A DNA stretch of 64,000 bases, from contig NZ_MZXV01000017.1 of the NCBI RefSeq assembly GCF_003253745.1, forward strand, positions 1 to 64,000, given 5' to 3'. Position numbers and translations under genes: made by a program. Under the pieces are notes generated by a model. That model was given only the letters and a program-made list of their open reading frames with translations, made no database searches and had not been told where the DNA came from. Source of the DNA: Mesorhizobium kowhaii (GTDB lineage Bacteria > Pseudomonadota > Alphaproteobacteria > Rhizobiales > Rhizobiaceae). Positions 33,957-42,817 of this stretch are shown in pieces. Within the stretch, counting starts at the first letter, position 1; every line of letters begins with the position of its first letter.

Positions 33957-35135
33957 CTATTCAAGCGAATGCAGCATGCTGATTGTGTAGGCACGCAGTT
34001 GCTTACCTTCGCGAATTCTGCTGGCCCAATCCGGATTGGCGATCATCGCGCGACCGACCGCGACCAAGTCGAAATCGCCTCGCTCCAGGCTCTTGTAGAG
34101 TGGGGCGAGATTGTCCTCGGGGGTACTGCCCTTGCCCTCCATCATTTCCATCATGGAGTTATTCAGGGTCAGCGAACCCACCGTTATGGTCGGCTTACCG
34201 GTCAGCTTTTTGGTCCAGCCGGCCAGGTTCATATCTGTGCCAAACTCACCTTCCCAGTAGCGGCGCTGGGAGACATGGAATGCATCAACCCCCGCCTCGG
34301 CCAGAGGCGTAACGATGGCGTTCCATTCCTCAGGTGTGGTTGCAAGCTTCGCTTTGTAGTCCTGCTGCTTCCACGTTGAGATGCGCAGCACTATGGGGAA
34401 GTCGGGACCGACTCGGCGACGGATTTCGCGGATGACATCCACGCCAAACTGGCTGCGTCCGGCCACTCCACCACCGCCATAGCGGTCGTTGCGGACATTG
34501 GTCTTGTCCCACAGGAATTGGTCGATCAGATAGCCATGCGCGCCATGCACCTCCAGGCCATCGAACCCGATACGTTGAGCAGCTTCGGCCGCGATGCCAT
34601 AGGCTTCTATGATTTCTTCAATTTCCGTTTGCGTTGCCGGCTCACGGACTTTCTCGAGGGGGAGGCCATTTCCACCGATAATCCCGGAGGGTCCCAGTCG
34701 CTTCGTATCGTTGGGGTCGCCGTCAAAGAATCCTTCCGCGCCTTCGAGCACTGGTTTGCGAACCAACCCGACGTGCCAGAGTTGAGGAAATATCTTGCCA
34801 CCAGCCGCATGGACTTCTTCGACAACATGCTTCCATCCGGCCAGGGCATCATCACCGTAGAAGCGCGGGGCGTTTTCATCATGCCCTGCACTCCAATGGG
34901 GAATGAAGGTCCCTTCAGTGACAATAAGACCGACCCCTCCCTCGGCGCGACGACGGTAATATGCGGCGACGTTTTTACCGGGGACACCTTTGGGAGACAT
35001 GGCTCGCGTCATCGGAGCCATGACGATCCGGTTCTTGAGTTCCAGCGTACCAATCTTCACCGGCTGGAAGAGCATATCCTTCGCCTTGGACCGATCATGC
35101 CGCTCTAACGTGATGGTTGTCGTTTGCTCGCTCAT
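33957..35135 (-). CDS. NADH:flavin oxidoreductase (OYE family)
   Basis: 392 residues. All OYE features present: LFQPVKIGTLELKNRIVMAP, QLWHVG, LEVHGAHGYLIDQFLWD (both substrate His residues), PIVLRISTWKQQD, and FDLVAVGRAMIANPDW. It should reduce activated C=C bonds or act on related oxygenated rings with NAD(P)H. AAGGA precedes the ATG. It is divergent from the Rrf2 gene at 35288 with a 27-base palindromic operator between, so Rrf2 control is likely. The OYE fragment at the left window edge is its closest relative here. Confidence 0.92.
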   Translation of the reverse strand: MSEQTTTITLERHDRSKAKDMLFQPVKIGTLELKNRIVMAPMTRAMSPKGVPGKNVAAYYRRRAEGGVGLIVTEGTFIPHWSAGHDENAPRFYGDDALAGWKHVVEEVHAAGGKIFPQLWHVGLVRKPVLEGAEGFFDGDPNDTKRLGPSGIIGGNGLPLEKVREPATQTEIEEIIEAYGIAAEAAQRIGFDGLEVHGAHGYLIDQFLWDKTNVRNDRYGGGGVAGRSQFGVDVIREIRRRVGPDFPIVLRISTWKQQDYKAKLATTPEEWNAIVTPLAEAGVDAFHVSQRRYWEGEFGTDMNLAGWTKKLTGKPTITVGSLTLNNSMMEMMEGKGSTPEDNLAPLYKSLERGDFDLVAVGRAMIANPDWASRIREGKQLRAYTISMLHSLE

Positions 35136-35229
35136 ATTTTATCCTTTTGCCGGACTGGGTACGAAAGCGCGCCAGCGTCGGCGATTCCTCTTCGTAAATG
35201 CATCATTCAATGTTACATTATGGTTTCGG

Positions 35230-35256
35230 ATAATGCAATCGTAATAATTGCATTAT
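35230..35256. promoter_or_regulatory. inverted repeat, probable Rrf2 operator
   Basis: Perfect 10-base arms ATAATGCAAT (35230-35239) and ATTGCATTAT (35247-35256) with a 7-base spacer, between the divergent OYE (35135) and Rrf2 (35288) genes. A weaker related site, CATTCAATGTTACATTATG, lies just to the left. Confidence 0.75.
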
Positions 35257-35287
35257 GGCGCGCTAACGAGAAATTCAAGGCAAGTCT

Positions 35288-35773
35288 ATGATTGATGTAC
35301 GTTTTTCGACCGCCGTTCAGATGGTGCTGAGCATCGCGCTCGCCGAGCACGATGGCTTTCGCTGTACGAGCCAGACGCTTGCGGACGGACTTGGCGCAAA
35401 TCCAAGTTTTGTCCGGACGTTGATGGTGCCGCTCAATCGTGACGGCCTTCTCCTTTCGACGAAGGGCAAAGGCGGCGGGATTCGCCTCGGCAGGCCATCC
35501 GACAAGATCACGTTGCGCGACATCTATTGTGCCGTGACCGAGGACAAAAAGCTCTTTGTAGCGCGCCCGGATGTCCCCGCGCGGTGCAGGATTAGCGCGA
35601 ACATCGGAGATTTCTTCCAGATAATCACTCAGGATGCCGAGGGCGCCGTCCTCCACTCGCTTGAAAATCGAACCGTAGCCGACAGCCTCAAGAAAATTTT
35701 GCAAATTGATCGAAGACGACAGGCCAAACTCTCGTCGGGCGCTCCCGCGAAGCTTATACGGACCGCCACCTGA
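35288..35773 (+). CDS. Rrf2-family transcriptional regulator
   Basis: 161 residues. Rrf2 winged HTH (VRFSTAVQMVLSIALAEHDG, CTSQTLADGLGANPSFVRTLMVPLNRDGLL, wing KGKGGGIRLGR) and a C-terminal dimerisation helix. It has single cysteines (near residues 25, 78 and 98) rather than the three-Cys cluster motif, so it is probably not an Fe-S sensor of the IscR type. AAGGCA ahead of the ATG at 35288. Paralogue of 40825-41283; both face an OYE gene. Confidence 0.9.
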   Translation: MIDVRFSTAVQMVLSIALAEHDGFRCTSQTLADGLGANPSFVRTLMVPLNRDGLLLSTKGKGGGIRLGRPSDKITLRDIYCAVTEDKKLFVARPDVPARCRISANIGDFFQIITQDAEGAVLHSLENRTVADSLKKILQIDRRRQAKLSSGAPAKLIRTAT

Positions 35774-35809
35774 CGCCATGTCCGATCTGCACCAGCTTTC
35801 CGGTGCGGC

Positions 35810-36778
35810 TCAGACCGTTCCCTTGAGCTTCAACAGGCGATCGGCATTGCCGTGCGCGATCTTTGCACGATCGGAAGGCGAGACCGGCATGGCGTCAAAA
35901 AACACCCTCCCTTGCTCGGTTTGGCTGAAAGGATAGTCGATGCTGAACATGATGCGGTCAGCCCCGAATGTGGCCAGGGCCAGTTGCAGCGGCGGCGTCG
36001 TGAACATGCCGCTTGTCGTGATGTAGACCCGCTCGACAATCGTCTCGCTAATCGGCCGTTGCAGTCCGCCATGACCTATCAGAATGTCGTCGGCGCGCCC
36101 GAGCATAAAGGGCAACATCTCGCCCATATGACCGACGATGACGGTGAGCTTGGGATGTCGCTCGAAAACGCCGGTCAGCACCAAGCGCAGGATGTGAATC
36201 GCGGTTTCCGAATGCCAGCCGAACGCGCCGGAGGCGAGCAGGGCCCCCGCTGGTCCGGGAAGTCCATCATAGTAGACATCATAGACCGCCTTCGGGGGCA
36301 CGTTGGGATGAATGTAGATCGGAACCTCCAGGGCCGCGGCCCGCTCGAGAACGGAGTCGAACCGAGGATCATCGAGGAAGCGGCCTTGAGTCGGACCGTT
36401 GATCATCGCGCCGCTGAATCCCAGCTCGCCAACCGCCCGCTCCAGTTCATCCGCGGCCGCTTGGGGCTCGCGCATAGGCAGATGGGCGAAGCCACCAAGC
36501 CGTTGCGGGTGCCGCCGTATCGCGGCGCCGAGCGCGTTGTTAATGTCGAGCGCGAGTTGGATGCCGTCCTTCCCATCAAGAAGATCGGCTCCCGGCATGG
36601 AGGCAGAAACCACCTGGAAGGTGACGCCATGTTCGTCCATCTCCCCGATGCGTCCGTCGTCCAGATCGGCCAGCCTTGCTTTCCGCGCCGGGGAAAAGCC
36701 TGGATTGGTTGTCAAGTCGAAATGGTTCTCGATGAGCGAGGGAACCATGAAATGCTCTTCAAGCGCGACAATCCGCAC
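35810..36778 (-). CDS. amidohydrolase, probable aromatic-acid decarboxylase (gamma-resorcylate type)
   Basis: 322 residues, metal-dependent amidohydrolase-2 TIM barrel. VALEEHF at the N-terminus (metal Glu and His), IHPN near residue 160, GHMGE near 215 and SIDYPF near 285 are the set found in gamma-resorcylate (2,6-dihydroxybenzoate) and 5-carboxyvanillate decarboxylases. It would remove CO2 from a hydroxybenzoate. GTG at 36778 with GGGAG 7 bases ahead is preferred to an upstream TTG at 36802. It follows the ALDH gene by 126 bases on the same strand. Confidence 0.87.
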   Translation of the reverse strand: MRIVALEEHFMVPSLIENHFDLTTNPGFSPARKARLADLDDGRIGEMDEHGVTFQVVSASMPGADLLDGKDGIQLALDINNALGAAIRRHPQRLGGFAHLPMREPQAAADELERAVGELGFSGAMINGPTQGRFLDDPRFDSVLERAAALEVPIYIHPNVPPKAVYDVYYDGLPGPAGALLASGAFGWHSETAIHILRLVLTGVFERHPKLTVIVGHMGEMLPFMLGRADDILIGHGGLQRPISETIVERVYITTSGMFTTPPLQLALATFGADRIMFSIDYPFSQTEQGRVFFDAMPVSPSDRAKIAHGNADRLLKLKGTV

Positions 36779-36904
36779 GGTCTTCGCTCCCAACGCAGAC
36801 AACGTCCGCTTCTCTTTCGGTTTGACGTCAAAGTCCCGCGAGCTGACCGCGGCGCGCGGCCGGAATTGCCGGCCAAGCGCCGCAGAGACCAGTCTCGGCT
36901 GGAC

Positions 36905-38404
36905 TTAGAACCTGATGCCGACCGCCTTGGTCTCTGTGTAAGCCTCCACGCCCGCTCGGCCGAGTTCCTGGCCGATGCCGGACTGTTTGAAGCCGCCGAA
37001 AGATAGGACGCCCAAGTCGCCGCCATTGACTTCGAGGATGCCGGCGTCGATCGTCCGCACCAGCCGATTTGCATGGCCGATGTCGCGCGTCCAGACCGAG
37101 GCCGCGAGCCCGTAGTCGGTGTCATTGGCGAGGCCGGCAAGCTTGTCGAGATCGTTGTCGGAGAAGGTGGCGACACAAAGCACCGGTCCAAAGATCTCCT
37201 CACGCACGACGGTCATATCGGGACGGGTATTGGCCAGCAGGGTCGGCTCAATGAAATAGCCCGGGCCTTCGATCGCCCGCCCGCCGGTCACGAGCTTAGC
37301 GCCTTCGCGTTGGCCTGCGGCGATGTAGCCGAGCACGCGATTGCGCTGAGACTGCGAGATGAGAGGCCCCATCTCCGTATCGAGCGCCAGTGGCGCGCCA
37401 ATCCTCAAGCGCTTGGCGCGCGCCTCGAAGCCCTCCACGACGGAGTCGTAGACTTTCTCGTGGACAAACACGCGCGTGTAGGCGGCACAGAACTGGCCGG
37501 TCTTGAAAAAGATCCCCGACGAGATTGCATTGGTCGCAGCGTCGAGATCGGCATCTGGGAAAACGAAGACGGGCGATTTGCCGCCCAGTTCGAGCGTGAC
37601 GCGCTTCAGCGTTCCGGCGGCATCGACCAGGAGCGACTTGCCAGTATCAGTGGAGCCAGTGAAGGCAATCTTGGCAACATGCGGATGCTTGGCGAGCGCA
37701 CGGCCGGCGACCGGGCCATCCCCGGTGACGACATTGAAGACGCCGGGCGGAAGATCGGCCTCGACCGTCAGTTCGGCGAGGCGCAGCGCCGTCAAAGGCG
37801 CCAAGCCGGCGGGCTTGAGCACCATTGTGCAGCCAGCCGCCAGCGCGGGCCCGATCTTGAACATTGCCAGCAGGAAGGGCGCGTTCCAGGGGGTGATCGC
37901 TCCAACCACGCCGAGCGGCTGCCTGATCGAATAGGATATCGATCCAGGCTGGCTGTCGCTCATTGGCACCTCGCCGCCGACCTTGTCGGCCCATCCCGCG
38001 CTGTGGCGCAGAATGTCGATGGCGCGAGCAATGTCGCCATAGCGGGTGTGGCTGACTGGATTTCCGCCGTCGATCGATTCCAGCGTGGCCAACTCGTCGA
38101 CATTGCGTTCGATGGCATCCGCGAGCGCCAAGAGCTTGCGGGTGCGTTCGCGCGCCGGCATCGAGCCCCAAGCGCCGTTGAAGGCTCTCTGCGCGGCGCG
38201 TACCGCCCGGTCGATGTCCTCGGCGTTGCCCGAGGCGATCGAGGTCAGGACCTCTCCGGACGCCGGCTCGATCACGTCAGTGCGTCCCTTGCCAAGCGCG
38301 TCGACCCACTGGCCGTCAATGAAGAGATTATGCTTTCGCCTGATGAAGTCGGAGCGCAGACGGGTTTCGTGCTCCGCGAACGGATTGCTTATTGAAGTGT
38401 CCAT
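36905..38404 (-). CDS. NAD(P)-dependent aldehyde dehydrogenase
   Basis: 499 residues, full-length ALDH. ITPWNAPF and FTGSTDTGK (cofactor), ELGGKSP with the general-base Glu, GQFCAAY with the catalytic Cys near residue 300, and EEIFGPVL. C-terminus GGFKQSGIGQELGRAGVEAY then TETKAVGIRF. Start at 38404, with AAGGA 8 bases ahead; the frame upstream is not conserved. Second gene of an SDR-ALDH-decarboxylase run (39219 to 35810). It probably oxidises an aromatic or terpenoid aldehyde. Confidence 0.93.
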   Translation of the reverse strand: MDTSISNPFAEHETRLRSDFIRRKHNLFIDGQWVDALGKGRTDVIEPASGEVLTSIASGNAEDIDRAVRAAQRAFNGAWGSMPARERTRKLLALADAIERNVDELATLESIDGGNPVSHTRYGDIARAIDILRHSAGWADKVGGEVPMSDSQPGSISYSIRQPLGVVGAITPWNAPFLLAMFKIGPALAAGCTMVLKPAGLAPLTALRLAELTVEADLPPGVFNVVTGDGPVAGRALAKHPHVAKIAFTGSTDTGKSLLVDAAGTLKRVTLELGGKSPVFVFPDADLDAATNAISSGIFFKTGQFCAAYTRVFVHEKVYDSVVEGFEARAKRLRIGAPLALDTEMGPLISQSQRNRVLGYIAAGQREGAKLVTGGRAIEGPGYFIEPTLLANTRPDMTVVREEIFGPVLCVATFSDNDLDKLAGLANDTDYGLAASVWTRDIGHANRLVRTIDAGILEVNGGDLGVLSFGGFKQSGIGQELGRAGVEAYTETKAVGIRF

Positions 38405-38478
38405 TGAATCGATCCTTTTCAAAGATGGAGATGCTGCGGTCCCAGGCGACAATCTCGACACCGGACAGGCCGCAAGCC

Positions 38479-39219
38479 TCAGGAGATCTTGTACTGGCCG
38501 CCGTCGACGACGAGCGCCTGGCCGGTCATGAAGCGAGCATCATCGCTGGTCAGGAAGAGGATTGGACCGGCAATGTCGGCGGGCTCGGCGAAGCGCTTGA
38601 TGGCCTGCCCCTCCCAGATGTTCTTCTTGAACTCCTCCGGCACGCCGCTGGTGCCGGGGGTGTTGGTGAGCGCCGGAAGGATGGCATTGACCGTAATGCC
38701 GTCAGCGGCGACATCATTGGCCAGACCGCGCACAAAGCCGATCACGCCCATCTTCGCCGCCATGTAGTGGCTCAACCCCGTGATAGGCAGGCCGATCGAG
38801 TTCGACGACAGATTGACGAAGCGCCCCCACTTTTTCTTGCGCATCCGGGGGACAAAGTGCTTGGCGCTGTAGAAATGCGAATCGAGATTCACCGCGAAGG
38901 TGCGGCGCCAAGCCTCCAAATCAAGCTCGTCGATCGTGATGTTCGGATAGATCCCGGCATTGTTGACGACGATATCGGCTTCGCCGAGTTGCTTGTCGAC
39001 GGTCGCCGCCAGCTCCGCCCAACCGCTGTCGACTGAGATATCGGCCTGAATCGCGATCGCGCCGTTGCCAATCAATTCGGCCGTCTCGACCGGCTTTCTG
39101 AGATCGACGAGCGCGAGCTTGGCGCCGCGCGCGGCGAGTTGAAGTGAAATCTCCCGTCCGATGCCCTGGGCAGCGCCCGTGACGATGGCGATCCGGCCTT
39201 CATGTGTCCTGTTTGCCAT
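38479..39219 (-). CDS. short-chain dehydrogenase/reductase (SDR)
   Basis: 246 residues, classical SDR with intact site: TGAAQGIG loop, LVDLR after strand 2 (Asp, NAD(H)), NNAG, Ser in NLSS, YMAAK, and RFMTGQALVVDGGQYKI at the end. Ribosome site GGGAG before the ATG. It is followed by ALDH after 75 bases and preceded by OYE after 57 bases, all leftward, so OYE-SDR-ALDH-decarboxylase may be one operon. A remnant at 17093-17173 has a nearly identical C-terminus. Confidence 0.92.
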   Translation of the reverse strand: MANRTHEGRIAIVTGAAQGIGREISLQLAARGAKLALVDLRKPVETAELIGNGAIAIQADISVDSGWAELAATVDKQLGEADIVVNNAGIYPNITIDELDLEAWRRTFAVNLDSHFYSAKHFVPRMRKKKWGRFVNLSSNSIGLPITGLSHYMAAKMGVIGFVRGLANDVAADGITVNAILPALTNTPGTSGVPEEFKKNIWEGQAIKRFAEPADIAGPILFLTSDDARFMTGQALVVDGGQYKIS

Positions 39220-39275
39220 GAGAATCCGTTCTCCCTTGCTGCTGTTAAAAGTCTTTGTGCCTTCTCACCGGCGCC

Positions 39276-40469
39276 TCACGCGCCCTTGGTGGAGGCGGCC
39301 TTTGCCTCTTCGGCAATATCGCCGAGATCGGCGAACTCGAACTGGCGGATGAGATCGTAGCGACCGTCGCGGACCTTCCTGACCCACTCCGGATCGGCGA
39401 TGTTGCTTCGGCCGACGGCGATCAGATCGAATTCCTTCGCTGCGAAACGTTCGGCCAAAGCACCGAAGTTGATCTCCGCAGGTCCGTCATTGTCCTTGCC
39501 GGAGAAAGTCTCGACCATATCGACCGTGAGGCCAACGCCGCCGACCGCGATGACGGGTCTATCAGTGACCTTGCGTGCCCAACCGGCCAGGCTCAGGTCC
39601 GAGTCCGCCCACTCTGGCTGTCCGAAACGCCGATTGGAAGCATGGAACAGATCCGCGCCGGCCTCCCTGAATGCCGTCAGCATTGTTGCAAGTTCATCGG
39701 GCGTCTCAGCCGACCGAGCGTTGTAGTCGGTCAGCTTCCACTGTGAGAAGCGGACCGAAATCACGAAGTCAGGTCCAACAGCCTCTCGCACCGCCTGTAT
39801 GACTTCAGCAGGGAAGCGAACCCGCTCCTCCATGGAGGCACCGCCATAGCGGTCTTCGCGGATGTTCGTGCCCGCCCACAGGAACTCATCAAGGAAATAG
39901 CCATGGCAAGCGTGGATCTCCACGCCGTCCGCGCCAATATCCTCCGCGATCAAAGCGGAACGCACAAAGGCGTCCTTGATGGCCTGCAGTTCGTCAAGCG
40001 TTGCGGGACGTCCAACGACCGTCCCCGGCTTCGAAAGCCCTGACGGGCTGAGGATCGGCGCGTCGGCAAAATAGTCGCCCTCAGCCGCTCCAAGCAGCGC
40101 GCCTTCATGGCCGATCTGAGCGAAGAAGCGCCCGCCCGCCTGGTGGATTGCACTAACGCTCTTGGCCCAGCCGGCTGCGGTATCAGGAGCCAGCCGCCCA
40201 TATTTCCGTGTCCGGCCCGCCGATGGGTGATCGACCGCGACGCACTCGCTGATGATCAACTGCACCCCACCGCGGACACGAGCGGTATAGTAGGCGGCGA
40301 GACGCTCGCCCGGATGTCCATCGACACACCAGCCCCGCTGCATGCCCGGCATCACGAAGCGATTGGTGAGGCTGAGCCCCCTTACCGACAACGGATGAAA
40401 GAGCGCCGACAGGTCGATGTCCTGGGTGTTCCGGTCGAAGTCTGGGGAGATGTTTTCGGCAAGCGACAT
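39276..40469 (-). CDS. NADH:flavin oxidoreductase (OYE family)
   Basis: 397 residues. LFHPLSVRGLSLTNRFVMPG, AQIGHEGALLG, VEIHACHGYFLDEFLW (substrate His pair intact), ISVRFSQWK and FDLIAVGRSNIADPEW. About as long as, and strongly similar to, the OYE at 31821, which has Pro for the first His. GAGAGGA precedes the ATG. First gene of the leftward OYE-SDR-ALDH-decarboxylase run. It faces the Rrf2 gene at 40825 across an AT-rich 355-base gap. Confidence 0.92.
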   Translation of the reverse strand: MSLAENISPDFDRNTQDIDLSALFHPLSVRGLSLTNRFVMPGMQRGWCVDGHPGERLAAYYTARVRGGVQLIISECVAVDHPSAGRTRKYGRLAPDTAAGWAKSVSAIHQAGGRFFAQIGHEGALLGAAEGDYFADAPILSPSGLSKPGTVVGRPATLDELQAIKDAFVRSALIAEDIGADGVEIHACHGYFLDEFLWAGTNIREDRYGGASMEERVRFPAEVIQAVREAVGPDFVISVRFSQWKLTDYNARSAETPDELATMLTAFREAGADLFHASNRRFGQPEWADSDLSLAGWARKVTDRPVIAVGGVGLTVDMVETFSGKDNDGPAEINFGALAERFAAKEFDLIAVGRSNIADPEWVRKVRDGRYDLIRQFEFADLGDIAEEAKAASTKGA

Positions 40470-40824
40470 GAGAAGTCCTCTCAGTTTTGAGGCGGAGCCC
40501 AGCGGTTCGAAGCCTTGGGATCCAACGGAAAATCAAAATGCAATTCCTACTAACACATTTAGCTCCTTAAAGGCAATAGTCATAATTTCATTAAGGTCAT
40601 GGTCTCCAAAGCCGGTAGAAATCTTCTGAGAAAGAACGGCTCAGCGGTGGGCGTGCGTCGGCTCTAAAGACATGGCAGGACGCGGATCACACAGCCGAGC
40701 GATGAGTCACTTGCAAAAGCAATAGTTATTGATACATTTCTCCCTACTAAATGCAAGTATGATGATGGCATTAACACCACGCCGCATAACGGTGCGGGAA
40801 CAGGGAACTTGCGGGGACGACACC
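40470..40824. promoter_or_regulatory. divergent control region between OYE and Rrf2 genes
   Basis: AT-rich, no gene. AATGCAATT at 40537-40545 matches one arm of the operator at 35230-35256. AATGCAA (40750-40756) and TGGCATT (40766-40772) form a degenerate inverted pair. These are candidate Rrf2 sites. Confidence 0.45.
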
Positions 40825-41283
40825 ATGATTGATTTGCGTTTTCCGACTGCGCTCCAGATCGTGCTTGGCATTCAAATCGCTGAAGAGGACGGCGTGCGCT
40901 GCACCAGCCAGAAGCTCGCCGATTCGCTGGGCGTCACTGCGAGCTTCGTGAGAAGGCTACTTGTTCCGTTGACCCGCGACGGCATCGTGGAATCGTCGTT
41001 GGGAAAACGTGGTGGAGTCCGCATGGCGCGTTCGCCAAAAAATATCACCCTTCGCGATATCTACTGCTGTGTCACTGACGATAAACGGCTCTTGACCGCT
41101 CGCCCGGACATTCCGTGCCAGTGCGTGGCCAGCGCGAACATCGGCGAGTTCTTCGAGGGCGTCGCCAGTGAGGCGGAAGCCCTGGTGCTTGATATGCTCG
41201 CGCGACGCACGGTGGCGGACAGCGTCACTGAAATCCGTAAGCTCGAACAGATGAGGATCGGGCGAGCCAGTGCCGTCAACTGA
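40825..41283 (+). CDS. Rrf2-family transcriptional regulator
   Basis: 152 residues, paralogue of 35288-35773 (LRFPTALQIVLGIQIAEEDG, CTSQKLADSLGVTASFVRRL, then LGKRGGVRMAR wing and ITLRDIYCCVTDDK). Cysteines include CQC near residue 92, but not the spaced triad of Fe-S Rrf2 proteins. The frame is open upstream to 40729, but GGGGA precedes the ATG at 40825, which also gives the family start MIDLRF. It probably controls the divergent OYE operon. Confidence 0.9.
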   Translation: MIDLRFPTALQIVLGIQIAEEDGVRCTSQKLADSLGVTASFVRRLLVPLTRDGIVESSLGKRGGVRMARSPKNITLRDIYCCVTDDKRLLTARPDIPCQCVASANIGEFFEGVASEAEALVLDMLARRTVADSVTEIRKLEQMRIGRASAVN

Positions 41284-41336
41284 GGCAACGACACTGGCAG
41301 CGCCCTGATCGCACAGACCACCACAGCGCCAGCTGG

Positions 41337-42602
41337 CTAGGCGTCCCACTGCACCCTTAAGCTTTTCAGCGATGGCACGATTATGCTTTCGGTGTAGCGG
41401 AGCGCCTCGTGATTTGGTGCCAAGCGCAAGTTCGGAAGCCTCTCCAGCAGCACCTCGAGCGCTTTCATCATCTCGAGCCGCGCCAGAGGTGCACCCACAC
41501 AGGCGCGATTGAAGCCGCCGAACGAGACGTGCTTTTGCGCGTTCGCCCGCTCCATATCGAATGTCTCCGGGTGCTCAAACAGGCTCGCGTCACGATTTGC
41601 CGATCCCAGGTGCACATAGATCTTTGCGCCCTGAGGGATTGCAACGCCGCTCAACTCAACGTCGCGCATGACGGTGCGGATCACACCGCGAATCGGCAAC
41701 CGTAGTCGCAGCACTTCTTCGATCATGGGCGCGCGCAACTCAGGATGCTCGCGCAGCTTCTGGAACTGGTCCGGATGGGTGAGCAGCATATAGACCATCT
41801 GGGCAATGGAATTCGCCGTTGTGTCGGTGCCAGCGGCGACCATGCCGATCATATTGGTTACGATCTGACGGTCGGTGATCGCTCCTCCGGCCTGCTGGAC
41901 CTCGATCAGCTTGGAGATCAGATCGTGCTGGGGGTCGGCCCGTCGTGCCTCGAGCAGATCATATGCCCATTGTTCAAAGTCGATAAACCCCATCCAGCAG
42001 GCTTCAGCGCGCTCTGGCGAGAGCTTGTCGGATCCGGTAAGTTCAAACCAGTTCTCGGCCCATTCGTTAAACCGTTCGGTCTCCTCGTCGGCCGCGCCGA
42101 TCAGGTGGGCAACGGTGCTGACCGTGGTTGGCCACGTGAAATTGGCGACCAGGTCCGTCTCCCCATCTTTGACGAAGCGATCGACCAAGCCGTTCAGCTT
42201 TGTTTCAAGCCAAGTGTCCATGCCCGGCAACGCCTTGTGGAAGACGCTCATCACCAAGCGCTTCACCGGGAGATGCTCCGGCGGATCCATCACATTCAAG
42301 CTGCCATCGACGGGAATCGACCAGTCTTCTCCAACCCGGTCGATGACAGCCTGGCTCTTGGGCGAAAGCGACTGGTGGTTGTTGCCGTTGGAGTAGGTCG
42401 CCAAGTCCTTGTATATGGCGAGCACGTCGTCGCGACGCGTCACGACCCACAAATCGTACTTCTCCATATAGAAAACGGGCTGCTCCTCGCGCGCCTTCGC
42501 CAAAATGGGAAAGGGGTCCGCCACCTGCCCGGGAGCAAGCGGATCGAACGCGTCGAAATGCGGGCAGCCGCTTGGCTTTACTCCAGTCGGAACTGTATTC
42601 AT
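41337..42602 (-). CDS. cytochrome P450
   Basis: 421 residues, soluble bacterial P450. MDPPEHLPVKRLVMSVF, the I-helix AAGTDTT (O2 activation, about residue 255), the K-helix EEVLRLRLP, and heme loop FGGFNRACVG with the thiolate ligand Cys368. In the usual FxxGxxxCxG loop the Gly is replaced by Phe. GGGAG precedes the ATG. It needs a ferredoxin and reductase: the 2Fe-2S ferredoxin at 47881 and the reductase at 52840 fit a three-component class I system. MFS gene upstream on the same strand. Substrate unknown, probably a terpenoid or alicyclic compound. Confidence 0.93.
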   Translation of the reverse strand: MNTVPTGVKPSGCPHFDAFDPLAPGQVADPFPILAKAREEQPVFYMEKYDLWVVTRRDDVLAIYKDLATYSNGNNHQSLSPKSQAVIDRVGEDWSIPVDGSLNVMDPPEHLPVKRLVMSVFHKALPGMDTWLETKLNGLVDRFVKDGETDLVANFTWPTTVSTVAHLIGAADEETERFNEWAENWFELTGSDKLSPERAEACWMGFIDFEQWAYDLLEARRADPQHDLISKLIEVQQAGGAITDRQIVTNMIGMVAAGTDTTANSIAQMVYMLLTHPDQFQKLREHPELRAPMIEEVLRLRLPIRGVIRTVMRDVELSGVAIPQGAKIYVHLGSANRDASLFEHPETFDMERANAQKHVSFGGFNRACVGAPLARLEMMKALEVLLERLPNLRLAPNHEALRYTESIIVPSLKSLRVQWDA

Positions 42603-42817
42603 TCTATTCTCTCCCTAACGTCCCGCAATGCCAGAATTCGCGGGTATCTTTCTATCGGTCGAAGCGCGAACCAGCGAAGGCGCTACAAACGGCCGCTTCC
42701 GTTTTGCAAATTTCATACACAGCAAGAGACTGTTTCAACCGCCACAACTGATTGTCGGCTAAAACATTATTTTGAAAGATTATATTGATCATCACTCATC
42801 ATATCGACTAACGTTAT

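Noticed and set aside
35852..37006. 384-codon open frame on the plus strand
   Set aside because: Antisense to the decarboxylase-type gene, which has all family motifs.
37073..38395. 440-codon open frame on the plus strand
   Set aside because: Antisense to the clear ALDH gene; long frames opposite GC-rich genes are common.
41745..42788. 347-codon open frame on the plus strand
   Set aside because: Antisense to the P450; no protein-like motifs.
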